NCBI GenBank assembly: GCA_963556495.2
Contig: OY747715.1
Coordinates: 19,362,239-19,426,238 of the forward strand
DNA from: Valencia hispanica
Lineage: Eukaryota; Chordata; Actinopteri; Cyprinodontiformes; Valenciidae
Direction: 5' to 3'
Length of the DNA: 64,000 nt
Shown here: positions 35,329 to 46,458 of the stretch, piece after piece
How the letters are laid out: each line of letters opens with the position of its first letter
Numbering within the stretch: the stretch's first letter is position 1
Notes under the pieces: model-generated
Told to the model about the DNA's origin: nothing
Seen by the model: only the letters and a program-made list of their open reading frames with translations
Database searches by the model: none
Position numbers and translations under genes: made by a program

Positions 35329-38300
35329 TTACTACGTCTTATCTTGCAGAAGGCTGGATAAGGTCTTGTTTTTAATTGTTGTCATTTATTTTAAAATGTG
35401 TGCAATATAACAATTTCATGTTTAGTAAATGGCAGTGGACTGCAGAAGATTTTGTATTCTAATTGTAAATCTAAATCTAATAAGAGTTCATTTTCTATTT
35501 TTCAATGGCAAAGATTCGTCAATTTATAGAAAAAAAAATTTATCTACCCGTTTAAGTTAATTTCCATTATGTCTTATTATTCTTTGGTATTTAGGTTTAG
35601 GTATTTAATAATCACGAAGCATTGAACAATCTCATTACCTCAATCACTATGTAGTTTATATTAGAGATTTTTCAGGTTCAACAGCAGACAAAAGCCAGAA
35701 GAGGGCCCTGGCCACATAAATATTTTTTAGGTTTATTGTATCTTGTTCGCATGTGTGTCAAGTTGTCCAAGACTGTGTTGTAAAAGTAACAATATATTTC
35801 ATTCATAATTTTAATTTTATGCACTTAAAAGTATCGAAAGTAAAAATCGAAAATCGCATCGCAATCGCAATATTTGTCAGAAAAAACGCTATTAGGTTTT
35901 TTTGTCAAAATCGTGCACCCCTAAAACCAGTAGGTGTAATTTGTTTTGTTTCTCATGTTAAACTATTTGGTTTTGCCACTTTACCTTTGTGTTTGAAGAA
36001 TAAACTCTCACATTGCATGGAATGCTGTTTTGTTTTTTGAGCTTTTCACAATGGTTTGGCTTTTGGGTTTTCTCTTCTTCTGCTTTGAGTCCTGAGGTTT
36101 TGCCTGCAAGAGTTCTGAAACTTTTTGAAGAATTTAATCAAACCAGAGGTTATTCTAAGACATGTGACAGTAATTCTGTTTCTCCATTCACAATTATTGC
36201 TGGCAATCTGCCTGAGGTTTTATTTTCAATAATCTACTTGCTTCTCTTTAAATCCCCAATAGACATTACATTATAACTTTTGATCACATAGTAGCCAGAA
36301 AAAAGTCTTTGAGGCTACTGTAACATTCAAAAAAGAAATTTCTTGGGAAAAAAAATAAAACAGAAAAGGAAGCTGTAGAAAACTGAGGAGGGACATAGAC
36401 CCAGATGGCAGAGTTGAGATTTTGTTGTGCCAAAATCATTTATCTCCACTGAACAGGGTCCGAGTGCAGAAAGGCTGCATGACAGAAATCAATCAGAGGG
36501 CAATCGTCCATACAGAGGCACTAATGTTCCAAGCTATCAATACAGGCAGAGCAGAGAGGAGAAGCACTGCAGCAGGAAGAGAAAGATGAAAAACGGTAGA
36601 GGAGGTTTTCTGAGCTTTTCCTTATGTAAAATAAACATTCCAAAAGTAAACTCCTTTAGCCGGCAGCTCGATGCCACACAAGCGGCTCCCCTCCCGCAGG
36701 AGCCCCGTATCTCCACTCTCCGCTGGAAGAGCGCAGCGACAGCACAAACACAGCCGAGAGATATTCTTTCTGAACCACAAGTTTCCAAATTTCATAGCAA
36801 CAACGAGGAGGGGGTGGGAGTGGCTCTGGCAGAGGTCTGGGCTTTCTGGATGCTTTTCTGGTTTTAATTTAAGACATGCTTTTTTTTCAAACTGTTTTCA
36901 AAAACGGCAGTTGCATGCCAGCCTGGCATTAACACAACAGGACAGTAGCATGCCTGGTTAGAAAATAAAACTTACTTTGGCCTACCAGAAAAGTCATTGG
37001 TTGCTTTTTTCATCTTCCTCATCCACACTAAAGCAGCTGAAGTTGTCTTCTTCAGTGTCTTTATGTCTTCCTTTTACATTGACACTTCCCGCTGCCTTCT
37101 CCAACTATCGATTCAGTGATGTCAAGCTTATGTGCTGTAGCTCTATTTCCTTTTTTGATGGCCAGCTTGGTTGCCTTTAACTTAAGAACTGCATCATATG
37201 CATTCTTTTGTGTGATTTCCATGATGAGGGTGTCTGCATGAAAACTACCAGTACTGTCTTCATCGTCTCATAATCTTTCCCCACGTCTGTCTTACTTTTG
37301 CGCTTCCTGCTATAGTGCCCCCCGGAAGCTGTTAGCCAGAAAAGTCTATAAGTTAGCCGCATTGTTGTATAGGATGCAGGGTTCAAAGCGTCTGAAAAAG
37401 TAGCGGCTTATACTCCAAAAATTACAGTAATATTATTTTTCTCCGAACAAACCAACATAATGAGGTTAATATCTGACTTTGTTTGAACTTACCATTTAAT
37501 GTTATGCATCAAACAGAGCTCTCTGAATCGACTTGGGTTAGTAAAGGCATTTAAAAGTAGCCTTATTCATCCATGGCTATATTTATGTGCTCCATTAGCT
37601 CACACATTGTTGACATCTGACATTTAAATTTTCACTTTTCCCATTGCTGTAAGGAATAACTTCATACTTTTCTTTTAGGCCAACTCTTCATTCAACTGAC
37701 CTTTACTGTGTAGAATATAAGCAGCCTAGATTTATTTCATGGTTTTGTCTTGATGACTTTGCAGGCCAAACAATCTATAGCTGATAATAAAAGTTGTGCA
37801 AAACACACAACAGATTAAGGTTGGGAGTCAAACCACAAGATGAGGAAGAAAAGTTGCTGAATTAAGAGTGGCATAAACTCTTGTAGTTCTTGTTGGTGAC
37901 ATCTAAACAAAGGGTGCACACAGACAAGGAGAAGCATGTCAAATCATTTAGTTACTGTGTCAACTGCTCTATCAAATGCACTAATTTATCAACCTGTCTG
38001 TTATTTACTGCTGGAAATGAGAAAGTCCCCTCCTAATGTTTACTGTATCTTACCGAATATTAAATAAGGGGGAATGATGTTGCACAATATTGTTTAAAAT
38101 ATTTATTGTAGTTTCAATTTATAGCTAACAATCTAACAGGTTTAGGAAAAACAGCTCATCCACAATGTAGTGAAGAATAAAAAAAATATCTGCATGGATT
38201 TTCCAAACAGATTGTTTTTGATAGAATTGTCAAACTAAGTTAAAACATGAAAGGAGATAAAAAGACGGAAAAACTATTTCATGTTGCTAAATTAACAGTC

Positions 38301-39291
38301 TACTGATCCATATAAATATATTTCAGGTTTTTATTCTAATAATCAAGATGTATCCTTCCTTCATTTGCAGTTTTTGGTTTTAAGGTGACATTAGCAAGAG
38401 AGATGTGAATACTTTTCCAGTGTACTGTAAAGTTAATTGTTTAATTGTGCTGTTTGTTCCTTCATGGCTTTCATTCAGTTTGACTCCCCAAAATAAAAAA
38501 ATCTGTTAATGGATCTCATGCCATAAAGCTGTGCCTTCCAGAAAACAAGCAGAACAACTAATTGCTAATGAGTGTACGTGATAAATTATTTATAATACGT
38601 AAGATTAGCTTTGACTTTGTGTGTATTGTTAAGTTTATTTCATTTACTTGTGATTGTGGTGTGAATTGTCTTTGCTGTCCAGAGCTGACAAAAGTTATAG
38701 AGGTTACTGGTGAGATCAATACATTAGCGCCTGTAGCTGCTGTCGAGAGCTGGGGCGAGTTTGTGTGTGTGTCTAATAACATGTGACACTCATTAGACCT
38801 TCTGCCCACCTGCCTGAAAAAGACACAATGCAGAGACTGCGCTGCTGGATATATCATGCATCTCACATCTGACACATACAGAGCAAGAACGTGCAGGCTG
38901 AATGATGCATACCAGAGGCATGGCCCATAGTCTGGCACCTCTGATGACACGAATGGAGACGCCACCTGACACCAGATTTCCTCTTTCTACACAACATAAC
39001 AGATAATAGTTCCAAACCCCTTCACTTGCTCTCGAATGCAGAACTAAAGGTGGAATGTGCTTTCAAACACATCTGCACATAAACACTCTAATAGTGCACA
39101 AAATATATGGAAAAAGAGATTTACGGAAGAGCACAAACACACTATTATGGAACATGTGTGCACACATAAATATCTCTCTCCATGCTTAAACAGGCACCCA
39201 CACATGTATTCATTTGGCCCTGTAGGCAAGCCTGACCATGCTCTCACATTAAAGTGTGCATACAACACATTGACATGACCAGTAGCAGATC
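35329..39291. other. Mostly unique-looking DNA with two element ends
   Basis: At about 35820-35926 the sequence ends in the reverse of TAGGGGTGCACGATTTTG, the terminus of a common fish hAT family; its other end was not found. At about 37300-37436 there is a decayed dispersed repeat ending AAAATTACAGTAA. The rest has no exons. Blocks at 36430-36830 and 38540-38990 are GC-balanced and low in simple repeats (the second starts with AACTAATTGCTAATGAGTG, homeodomain-like) and are candidates for conserved non-coding elements. Confidence 0.35.
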
Positions 39292-39293
39292 TA

Positions 39294-40151
39294 CAGTGGG
39301 GCAAATAAATATTTGGCAGCTACCGATTGTGCAAGTTCTCCCACTTAAAAAAAATGAGAGGGGTCTGTCATTTTCATCATACAGTAGGTACACTTCAACT
39401 GTGAGAAACAGAACGTAAAAGAAAAATCCAGAAAATTGCGTATGATTTTTGAAGAATTTCTTTATATAATGGTGCCGGAAATAAGTATTTAGCCCCTGCA
39501 AACAAGGAAGATTCCAGGCCTTCACAAACCTGTTACTACCTCTTTAAGAAGCTCTTCTATCCTCCGCTTGTTACCTGTAATAATGGCATCTGTTTGAAGT
39601 CGTTATCTGTGTAAAAGATACCTGTCCACATCTTCAACAGTCACACTCCAACCATCACCATGACCAAGACCAGAGAGTTGTCCAAGGACACCAGAGACAC
39701 TATTGTTCACCTGCACAAGACTGGGGTGAACCAATCTACAATAGCCAAGCAGCTTGGTGAGAAGAGATCAGCTGCTGGCGCAATTAATAGAAAATTGAAT
39801 TAATGCAAGATCACAGACAATCTCCCTCGACCTGGGGTTCCAAAATACCAGCTACAGTAAACGCAAACTTGGTAAAGACCTAAAGGAAACGTTTGACCTC
39901 TGTCATTGCCAAACCAGGTTACATTACAAAGAATAAAGTGAACTTTTGTTATTGGCCAAATACTTGTTTTCTGCACCATTATACAAATATATTCTTTAAA
40001 AATCATACAATGTGATTTCCTGGATTTTCTTTTCACATTCTGTCTCACACATTTGAAGTGTGCATATGATGAACATTACAGACCTCTCTAATTTTTTAAA
40101 GTGTGAAAACTTGCACAATTGGTGGCTGCCAAATACTTTTTTGCCCCACTG
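39294..40151. mobile_element. Internally deleted Tc1-like transposon, 858 bp
   Basis: Both ends begin CAGTGGGGCAAA and are bounded by TA (39292-39293 and 40152-40153). The inverted repeats are long: about 200 bp at each end correspond with scattered differences, including the shared phrases GTGCAAGTT, GTCTGT and ATAATGGTGC. Only the transposase start is left in the middle, so the element lacks the catalytic region. It would have depended on a full-length relative for movement. Confidence 0.85.
39660..39803 (+). pseudogene. Tc1-like transposase N-terminus only
   Basis: Forty-seven codons from an ATG at 39660 read MTKTRELSKDTRDTIVHLHK and then TGVNQSTIAKQLGEKRSA, ending at TAA. This is the first helix-turn-helix (DNA-binding) part of a Tc1 transposase, where LSKDTRDTIV and STIAKQLG are the two helix regions. 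The second binding domain and the DDE catalytic domain are deleted. It is too short for the usual ORF cut-off. The product, if made, could bind inverted repeats but not cut. Confidence 0.75.
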
Positions 40152-40153
40152 TA

Positions 40154-40585
40154 TATGTAGAAATTCACAAACCCAAAAGCACTAATGATGTAATCTGCAT
40201 TATTTAACTGTTTTTAGAATAATAATCTCTAACCAAATATGTAACAACAATTGTTTAGAAATTACCTATTTTTATCCAAGCTACCATTCGGTTTAAGGAG
40301 GAAAAAGGCAATTTTCTCCACCATCATTCAGTGTGGTTAAAACAATCACAAGGCAAGCCCCTTTTGTACAATAAAAGGTTTGCTTTTCCTATTGTTTGTA
40401 TTGGTCCCTCCTGCACATTGGAGGATTAAGTACTCTGTTAAAGGCTCATAGCAAATAGCTTTAATTCACATCCATTTTCAGTTTTATCCAGGGGGTTCTA
40501 GTTCAAGTTGAATAACAACTAAAGGTTCTCTTTTTAGCCCGTTTTTAACCTTGTTGATGGAGAAAATGTGATACATGTAGTTTAA
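40154..40585. other. Anonymous DNA
   Basis: AT-rich; nothing recognised. Confidence 0.4.
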
Positions 40586-40589
40586 CTCT

Positions 40590-40815
40590 GCACTGTGGTG
40601 CAGTTGTTAGAATTGTTGCTTTGCAACAAAAAGGTACCGAGTTCAAATCCCATCCTGGGGTCTTTCTGGTTGTTGTTTGCATGTTCTCATTGTGCATGAG
40701 GGGGTTATTTCTGGGTACTCTGGCTTCCACCCACAGTCCAAAAGCATGATAGGTTAATTGGTCTCTCTAAATCGTCTATAGGAGGGAGTTTGTGTGGGTT
40801 TCTCTGTGTTGGATA
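40590..40815 (+). mobile_element. tRNA-derived SINE
   Basis: The plus strand opens with an A-box-like GTGGTGCAGTTGTTAGAATT, and a B-box-like GAGTTCAAATCCC follows at 40640. The body has TTGCATGTTCTCA and the block CCCACAGTCCAAAAGCATGA then GTTAATTGG, matching the minus-strand copies at 11.4 and 25.4 kb. Confidence 0.7.
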
Positions 40816-40996
40816 ATTCAACTAAAAATATACAATAAAGCATTCTATGAATCTATTGACATTACAGAATTAAAATGATAATTCTTTTAACTTGGTTTAA
40901 TTGTAAAGTTAGGTGAAACTATGAACACATTTTGTCTTTTAGACTCTTTGTTTATAAGAATAATACTTTAAATACTGTAGGAATTATAAACCTCCT

Positions 40997-41024
40997 ACAT
41001 GTCCATATTTATATATATGGACAT

Positions 41025-41059
<35 letters not shown>

Positions 41060-41097
41060 ATAATATATAATAAATATATAATATATAATATTATAAA
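40997..41097. repeat. AT-rich simple repeat
   Basis: TA-dinucleotide run at about 41027-41052, flanked by TATAATA variants. Confidence 0.9.
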
Positions 41098-41340
41098 ATA
41101 TTCAGTCAGAATGGGTAAAAATGGAATGTGTTCTCTTAAGTATTAATGAATTGCTTGAGTATTTGAGTGTATGGAAATGAATGTGAACATGAAGCTGATT
41201 GTGTTGAACTGGACTGAATATTCTGCTCTGCAGAAGTGTACAGCTTGGCTGTTATTTTGTAGGATGCATACTGTAGTGACGAAATCTTTGCTGAAATTAT
41301 TCATTATCTTTATAACTATGAACTCTATTACTATCTAATG

Positions 41341-43760
41341 CAGGGGTGCCCAAACAATTCCCCTTAGAGGGCCAAAATGAAAATGTATCAGATTTTTTAC
41401 GTAATACATGCATTAATAGTAAAGTATAGTACATTACTTTTATTTATCATACAGTCATTTAACCTTCCTTTCTGTGTAAATAACATTAAACAAAATATGA
41501 CAAATAAGTCATATATAGGTATATACACATGTCTAAACTTCAGTATTTGATTGTAATCACATGTAGTGCAAAAGGTCAGAGTGCATGTGCAACACAACAA
41601 CAGCAGCAACAATATAATGGAACCAATAGTGAGACAGATGAAGCTGTTCTTTGACATTTATCAGCCTATCAATATTAGGCTGCAGCTGACTCCCTGAGAG
41701 GGTGAGGATGTCCTGTTGGTGTGGGTCAGTCGGAGTGCTTCAGAGCCTTGACTTGTTAAGGTTCATTAAACCAAAAGTCTGTTCACAGATGTAAGCGCTG
41801 CCAAACAAAGCTAACATGACCTTTGCATGCTTCCTAATGTCTGGGTACCTTTCAGATGAGATGTGTGTATAGAATTCTTTCAGGTGTAGAGACATGAATT
41901 TATTATTTAGCTCAGAATCCCACTGAAACTCAATTAGCTGCATCTGCATGTGATCAGGCACTGAGTCGACACTTATGGTGAAGGGTTGAGAAAACAGCTC
42001 CATGTCACCACTACTTTCCCTAAAGTCTTCAAAGCGCAACTCAAAGTCCTGGTCCAAGTTTCTGAGAAGTGCTGCATATTCAGGCAGTCTCCATTTCACC
42101 AGGCTGACCTCTCTCAGACTAGGGAATTGTGCAAGGTTTCCTGGGAAGAAGTGAAAGAGCTGCTAAGTCATCAAAAAATAAATATTGCAACATAAGTGTT
42201 GTTTTATGTTCTTGAAAGATATTGCCTTACAATTGTATTGCAATACTTTTTAACAATACTTTTTAACTGCACAACAGTGTGATATAGATGTTAGTAAATG
42301 CACATACTAACATATTCCACATAAAATTAATCCCAATAACTGCACTTTTATCATGTGAGGTGCATGTACATGCTCCACCTTTTCTCTCTACTATCTCTTG
42401 ATAGTATGACTTGATTAAATCAAACATTTTTACAATCACACAAATGTGCAGGCTCAAAGAGACAAACAAAGTGCATGCCTGCCTGTCAATCAAATTTAAG
42501 AACCACGGACAGTGCTGTGCCTCTGCAACACAGTAAACAAGGACGGGACTTATTTATCGCATAAAATACCGTATGATAGACATTATCACCATTAAAACTG
42601 AATTTGTATGTGTGTCTCCGTGTGTGTATAATATATTAACCTACCTGCTAACAGATGTCGTCAGAGTAGCTGCAGCTTCGACCTTAAGGCCTTTATGTAG
42701 TCAAACTGCTGTTGACCAGGTCAGTATTCTCTACCATAAAAGCCACATCACAAAACCATTGTTCATCTGTGGGGACTTGAGTGTCACTGTTCTTCTTGTC
42801 AGAAACTCTGCAATGACATGACACTGCTCAAGCCACCTCACCTCTTGGTGGTAAAGCACATCCTCTCTAGAAGACCTCTGAACTGGCGCTGTGAGAGCAT
42901 TTTGAGTGTATGCAGTTTATGGTTTTAATCATGTTGTGCACCATGTCTCCCAAACCAACTGATCTGGCACATAGTTGCTCTTGGTGCAGGATGCAGTGGT
43001 ATTGTGCCACCTTACCTACACATGGGAAACCTTCTGGGAAACTGGTGTGACAAGGCTTGCTTTCCTCCCAACCAAGGCAGGTGCTCCATCCTTCGTTATT
43101 CCAACCAATTCTTCCCAGCTCAGCCCGTAACCAACACTCGCTCAATGGCTGCAAATCCTCACTTTTTTTGTGCTGCGCAGTGTCTCAAGTCCAGCCAGCT
43201 CCTGAGTTATTTACATTCACTTCCCTTATGAAAACCAAAAGTTGTGCAGAGTCCGAAATGTCCGTATTCTCATCACATGCCAAAGAAAAGGCGACAAATC
43301 CAGGAGCCTTCACTTTAAATTGTTCCTTAATATCCCAAGACATATCTTCAACATGACGTGTCACGTGTCGCTGATCTGGGAGAAAGCTTTTACCTGAGAC
43401 AGGCACGGCTGTGGACAGATACTCCTTAACAAAGTCACCCGTTGAAAATGATCCCCCAGTCCAGGCAATTTGCACAGAAATCTCAAAGCTGGCCTATGTC
43501 CTGGGCTGTCAAGAGGCTTTAGTAAGCAGCTCCCTGGCCTTGTCTTTCAAGCATCACCTTTGAATCGCGAAAATGCTGGTTACTTCGTCTCATAGTTACG
43601 ACAAATGTTATACTCCTTTAGTACAGGAACAAATAAGGCAGACCGCTTTAGCATTTATCAGTGAAAAAATATTCTTCCTCCCAACATTTTTTTTATTGTC
43701 TTTTGTCTATGTGCCACTGACGATGCCGGTCCATGTTGATAGCTGCTTAAGCTAGCAGCC
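41341..43760 (-). mobile_element. Decayed hAT (Charlie-like) DNA transposon
   Basis: The plus-strand left end at 41341 is CAGGGGTGCCCAAAC, followed by GAGGGCCAAAATG, the classic Charlie-type terminus. The transposase is read on the minus strand between about 43700 and 41640. The opposite terminus was not located, so the right boundary is the end of recognisable coding sequence. An unrelated stretch at about 42165-42680 interrupts it. Confidence 0.65.
41640..43700 (-). pseudogene. hAT transposase pseudogene (GTF2IRD2/Charlie-like)
   Basis: In protein order on the minus strand: a BED-finger remnant with NAKAVCLICS (about 43660-43630) and YNICRNYETK (about 43610-43580); then VQIAWTGGSFSTGDFVKEYL and SLACDENTDISDSAQLLVF, the first catalytic Asp region (43475-43210); then CILHQEQLCARS (about 42990), the next conserved block; then DVLYHQEVRWLEQC (about 42860-42820); and, after a gap, the hAT dimerisation region with FGSAYICEQTFGLMNLNKSR (41800-41740) and a tail INVKEQLHLSH. 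It has many frameshifts and stops. The close relatives I know are transposons and the domesticated GTF2IRD2 tail; this copy is dead. Confidence 0.75.
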
Positions 43761-43769
43761 AGGTAGTGA

Positions 43770-43965
43770 CCCGCCGCAAACTGATGCCTTGTCCACACGT
43801 AAAACGAAACCAAAAACAAATCTTTCTAAAAACTCTGGCTAAAGTGAAGATTTGCGTTTTCTCTGTTTCAATCATTTGAGTGTGGACAGAAATAACCGGA
43901 GTTTTAGGCTCTGCAACGTCCCTTCCCGCGGCAAAATTTTTTTCCGACATCACTAGTGCGACCTG
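43770..43965. other. Possible small repeat element
   Basis: A block beginning TGCCTTGTCCACACGTAAAA and ending near GCAACGTCCCTTCCCGCGGC is less AT-rich than its neighbours. It reads like a dispersed fish repeat, but no inverted repeats were matched. Confidence 0.25.
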
Positions 43966-43999
43966 TGTTTACACTTAGAAACAGCATTAATGCCCTCAG

Positions 44000-46265
44000 A
44001 GCTGTGTTGGCATTATTATATTATAGCTCTGATAATTTCTTTGACTCACATTCCTCCTGTAGACTGTATTCCCCATTTGAGAAATTCTGCTTTAGACAGG
44101 AAGGATGAATGGTTCCATTGTTGTTAAACTTGATTTGGTATTATTGTCCACTTGTTTGTATTACATTATTGTATCACTATATGTGCAAATTGTTTTCTGT
44201 TGGTGTGTTGCACACTTTGATTTGATTTAATAATTTTGTAGAAGGAAGCAAATATGTGCTACAGACAGAGAAGGAGCCAGCAGCAGCAGAGCTATTCCAA
44301 TCAAACATGGAAATTGGTCACAGTTATTTTAATAGATTTTTTTGTGCTAGAAATTGCTAACCAGGTAAACACTTTTATATCATGACTTGCATATCAGTTG
44401 TTTGCATATGGATATTTAGTTTGTGTTTTGTATTATTAGTTTGCAATAATCATAATTTGCACAGTTAATTCTGATGTCATGATTTTGTAGAGGGTAGGAG
44501 AGATGAGCTAAAGAGAGGAGCTGTAGCTGCAGCTCCAGCAGAAGCACCAGCATCATCATTAGGCATGTGAGCTGCTAACAATTAAATATTCTATCAGTGT
44601 GTTATAGATAATAAGAAAGGGTCCTTTAATTTCAACTATCATAATACCTATTAAAATATAGATAGAAGCAAATTCAAAATGGGTCAATAACAATGCATCA
44701 TTGAAGACATGAATGAAATAAGTAAAGCTGTGCTTTACCTTATTTGCTAATTTACCATTTTGGCATTATTGACAGAGCCAAACAGACTATCCAAGACAGT
44801 ACCAATGATGAGAAAAGACCAAGAGAGGAAAAGGAGAAGAGAGACAACAGCTAGAGATAAAGACAGAGAGAGACAGCAAGAGGTGAATAGTGTATAAATG
44901 ATAGTATGTGCATGGTGTTTGTGAGAAATCTAATTCTAAATAAAAAAAATGTTGGTAGTTCACTGGTGGAAGGAGAGAGATGGAAAAAGCAAAGACAAAT
45001 GGAGAAACGAAAGGGACTTTCAAGTAAAGGAGAGAAAAGGGTGACCAACAGAAGCAAGAGAAAGTTTGATCGAACTAAATTATTGTTTGGTTTTGCTGTT
45101 TTCAGATGTAATTTTCCAAAACACAAAACATTTAACATTAAATGTTAAATTGAACATTAGATATAAAAGTACAAGCCATTGTATATTAGATGACACATTA
45201 CACTGTTTTGACATGCATGTACTGAAAATAAATTATAATTTAGGCACCTTACTGTGTATGCTAAAGTCTGTAATCTATTGTAACACTTCTTTTAAATATT
45301 ATATTTACAAAAATATCACGTCTTGTCTGGGCTAAGCCCAGGTACTCCTTAAAGACTGGAGATGCCCCTGGCCTACATTAAAAGGAACAGAGAGATATAG
45401 TGAGCTTTGGTAATTCATTTTGTGAAGGTTCTTCTAAACTGTACACTTATTTTGTTTTAACATTGTAAACGTATTTGCTGACCATTTTTAAGCAGAATTT
45501 ATTAACGCTGTCTTTGCAATATTAAAATGCAGATATGTTTTCCATGAACAGATTTAGAAGAAGGTTTTCAGATGTTAGAATAACTTAATGTTAAGAACAG
45601 ACTAATATAACTTTGTAATGAGAAATCTAAAAAGGAAAAGCTGAAAATTGAACAGTGAAAGTAGTCTGTGACAGAAAAAGTAAAGTATGCTGTTCTGATG
45701 TAGCAAAACAATGTGAGTTCCACAACCTGGATCCTAATGCACACACCATTCAAAACAGGAACACATCAAAAGTCATATGCACACACAAAGAATTCATGTT
45801 TTGCAAAATATACTTTACTTCCTCACGTTTGTGACCTGGATAACATATTTTTCAATAATCCAGTATACATGGCAGTTGGGAGGCCCTGGATACTGTCTAA
45901 GAAGGGTGCATTATAAGGTGTAGACTGGCTACACTTTAGAGGAGTCATGACCTGCAATTTTCAGTTTTCCATGAGAAAAAATTTATGTTATGATTGTCTA
46001 AGGATTATACACTGCCCAGGAAGCCGATATTTAAAAGTGAAGCATTTGTTTACCCCTGGGTTCATCCACCAGCCCACGTGCACGCGCACTCAAATACGTG
46101 ATTTTAATTTCTGACCTGTTCCCCCTAAAACTTAAAAATGGATTCGGAAAAACGGGCAAAACATCTCTGCAGATTGAGCTGCTGGCAGGATCGATTCCAT
46201 TACTGTTACTACTTTGGTCTTGTCCCGACCCTAACCTCATCCCTGCAGTATCACTTCCAGGTCAT
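44000..46265. other. Purine-rich region with exon-like islands, unassigned
   Basis: GA-rich islands at about 44263-44300, 44490-44560 and 44770-44880 are each preceded by AG and followed by a GT-like donor. They look like tiny exons of a decayed transposon, but no protein could be assembled. A terminus-like phrase, AGACTGGAGATGCCCCTGG, lies at 45353-45371 and may mark an element end. The remainder is AT-rich. Confidence 0.25.
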
Positions 46266-46269
46266 GTCT

Positions 46270-46458
46270 TTGTAAATGTGTTTTGTTAAACTTGTAAAAG
46301 TGTTTCGGTAAGATTGTAAAAGTGTTTCGGTAAATTTGTAAAAGATTTTCGGTAAACTTGTAAATGTGTTTCAGTAAACTTGTAAATGTGTTTCGGTAAA
46401 CTTGTAAATTTGTTTTGGTAAAAATGTAAAAGTGTTTCAGGTTAATGTAATTTTGTTT
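46270..46458. repeat. 22-bp minisatellite, about 8.5 copies
   Basis: The unit is close to TTGTAAAAGTGTTTCGGTAA plus two bases, repeated in tandem with differences at a few positions. The period is not a multiple of three, so the minus-strand ORF across it is incidental. Confidence 0.9.

Noticed and set aside
41640..43700. A host GTF2IRD2 or ZBED-type gene
   Set aside because: A Charlie-type terminus lies at 41341, the frame is broken many times, and part of the body is replaced; this is a dead transposon copy.
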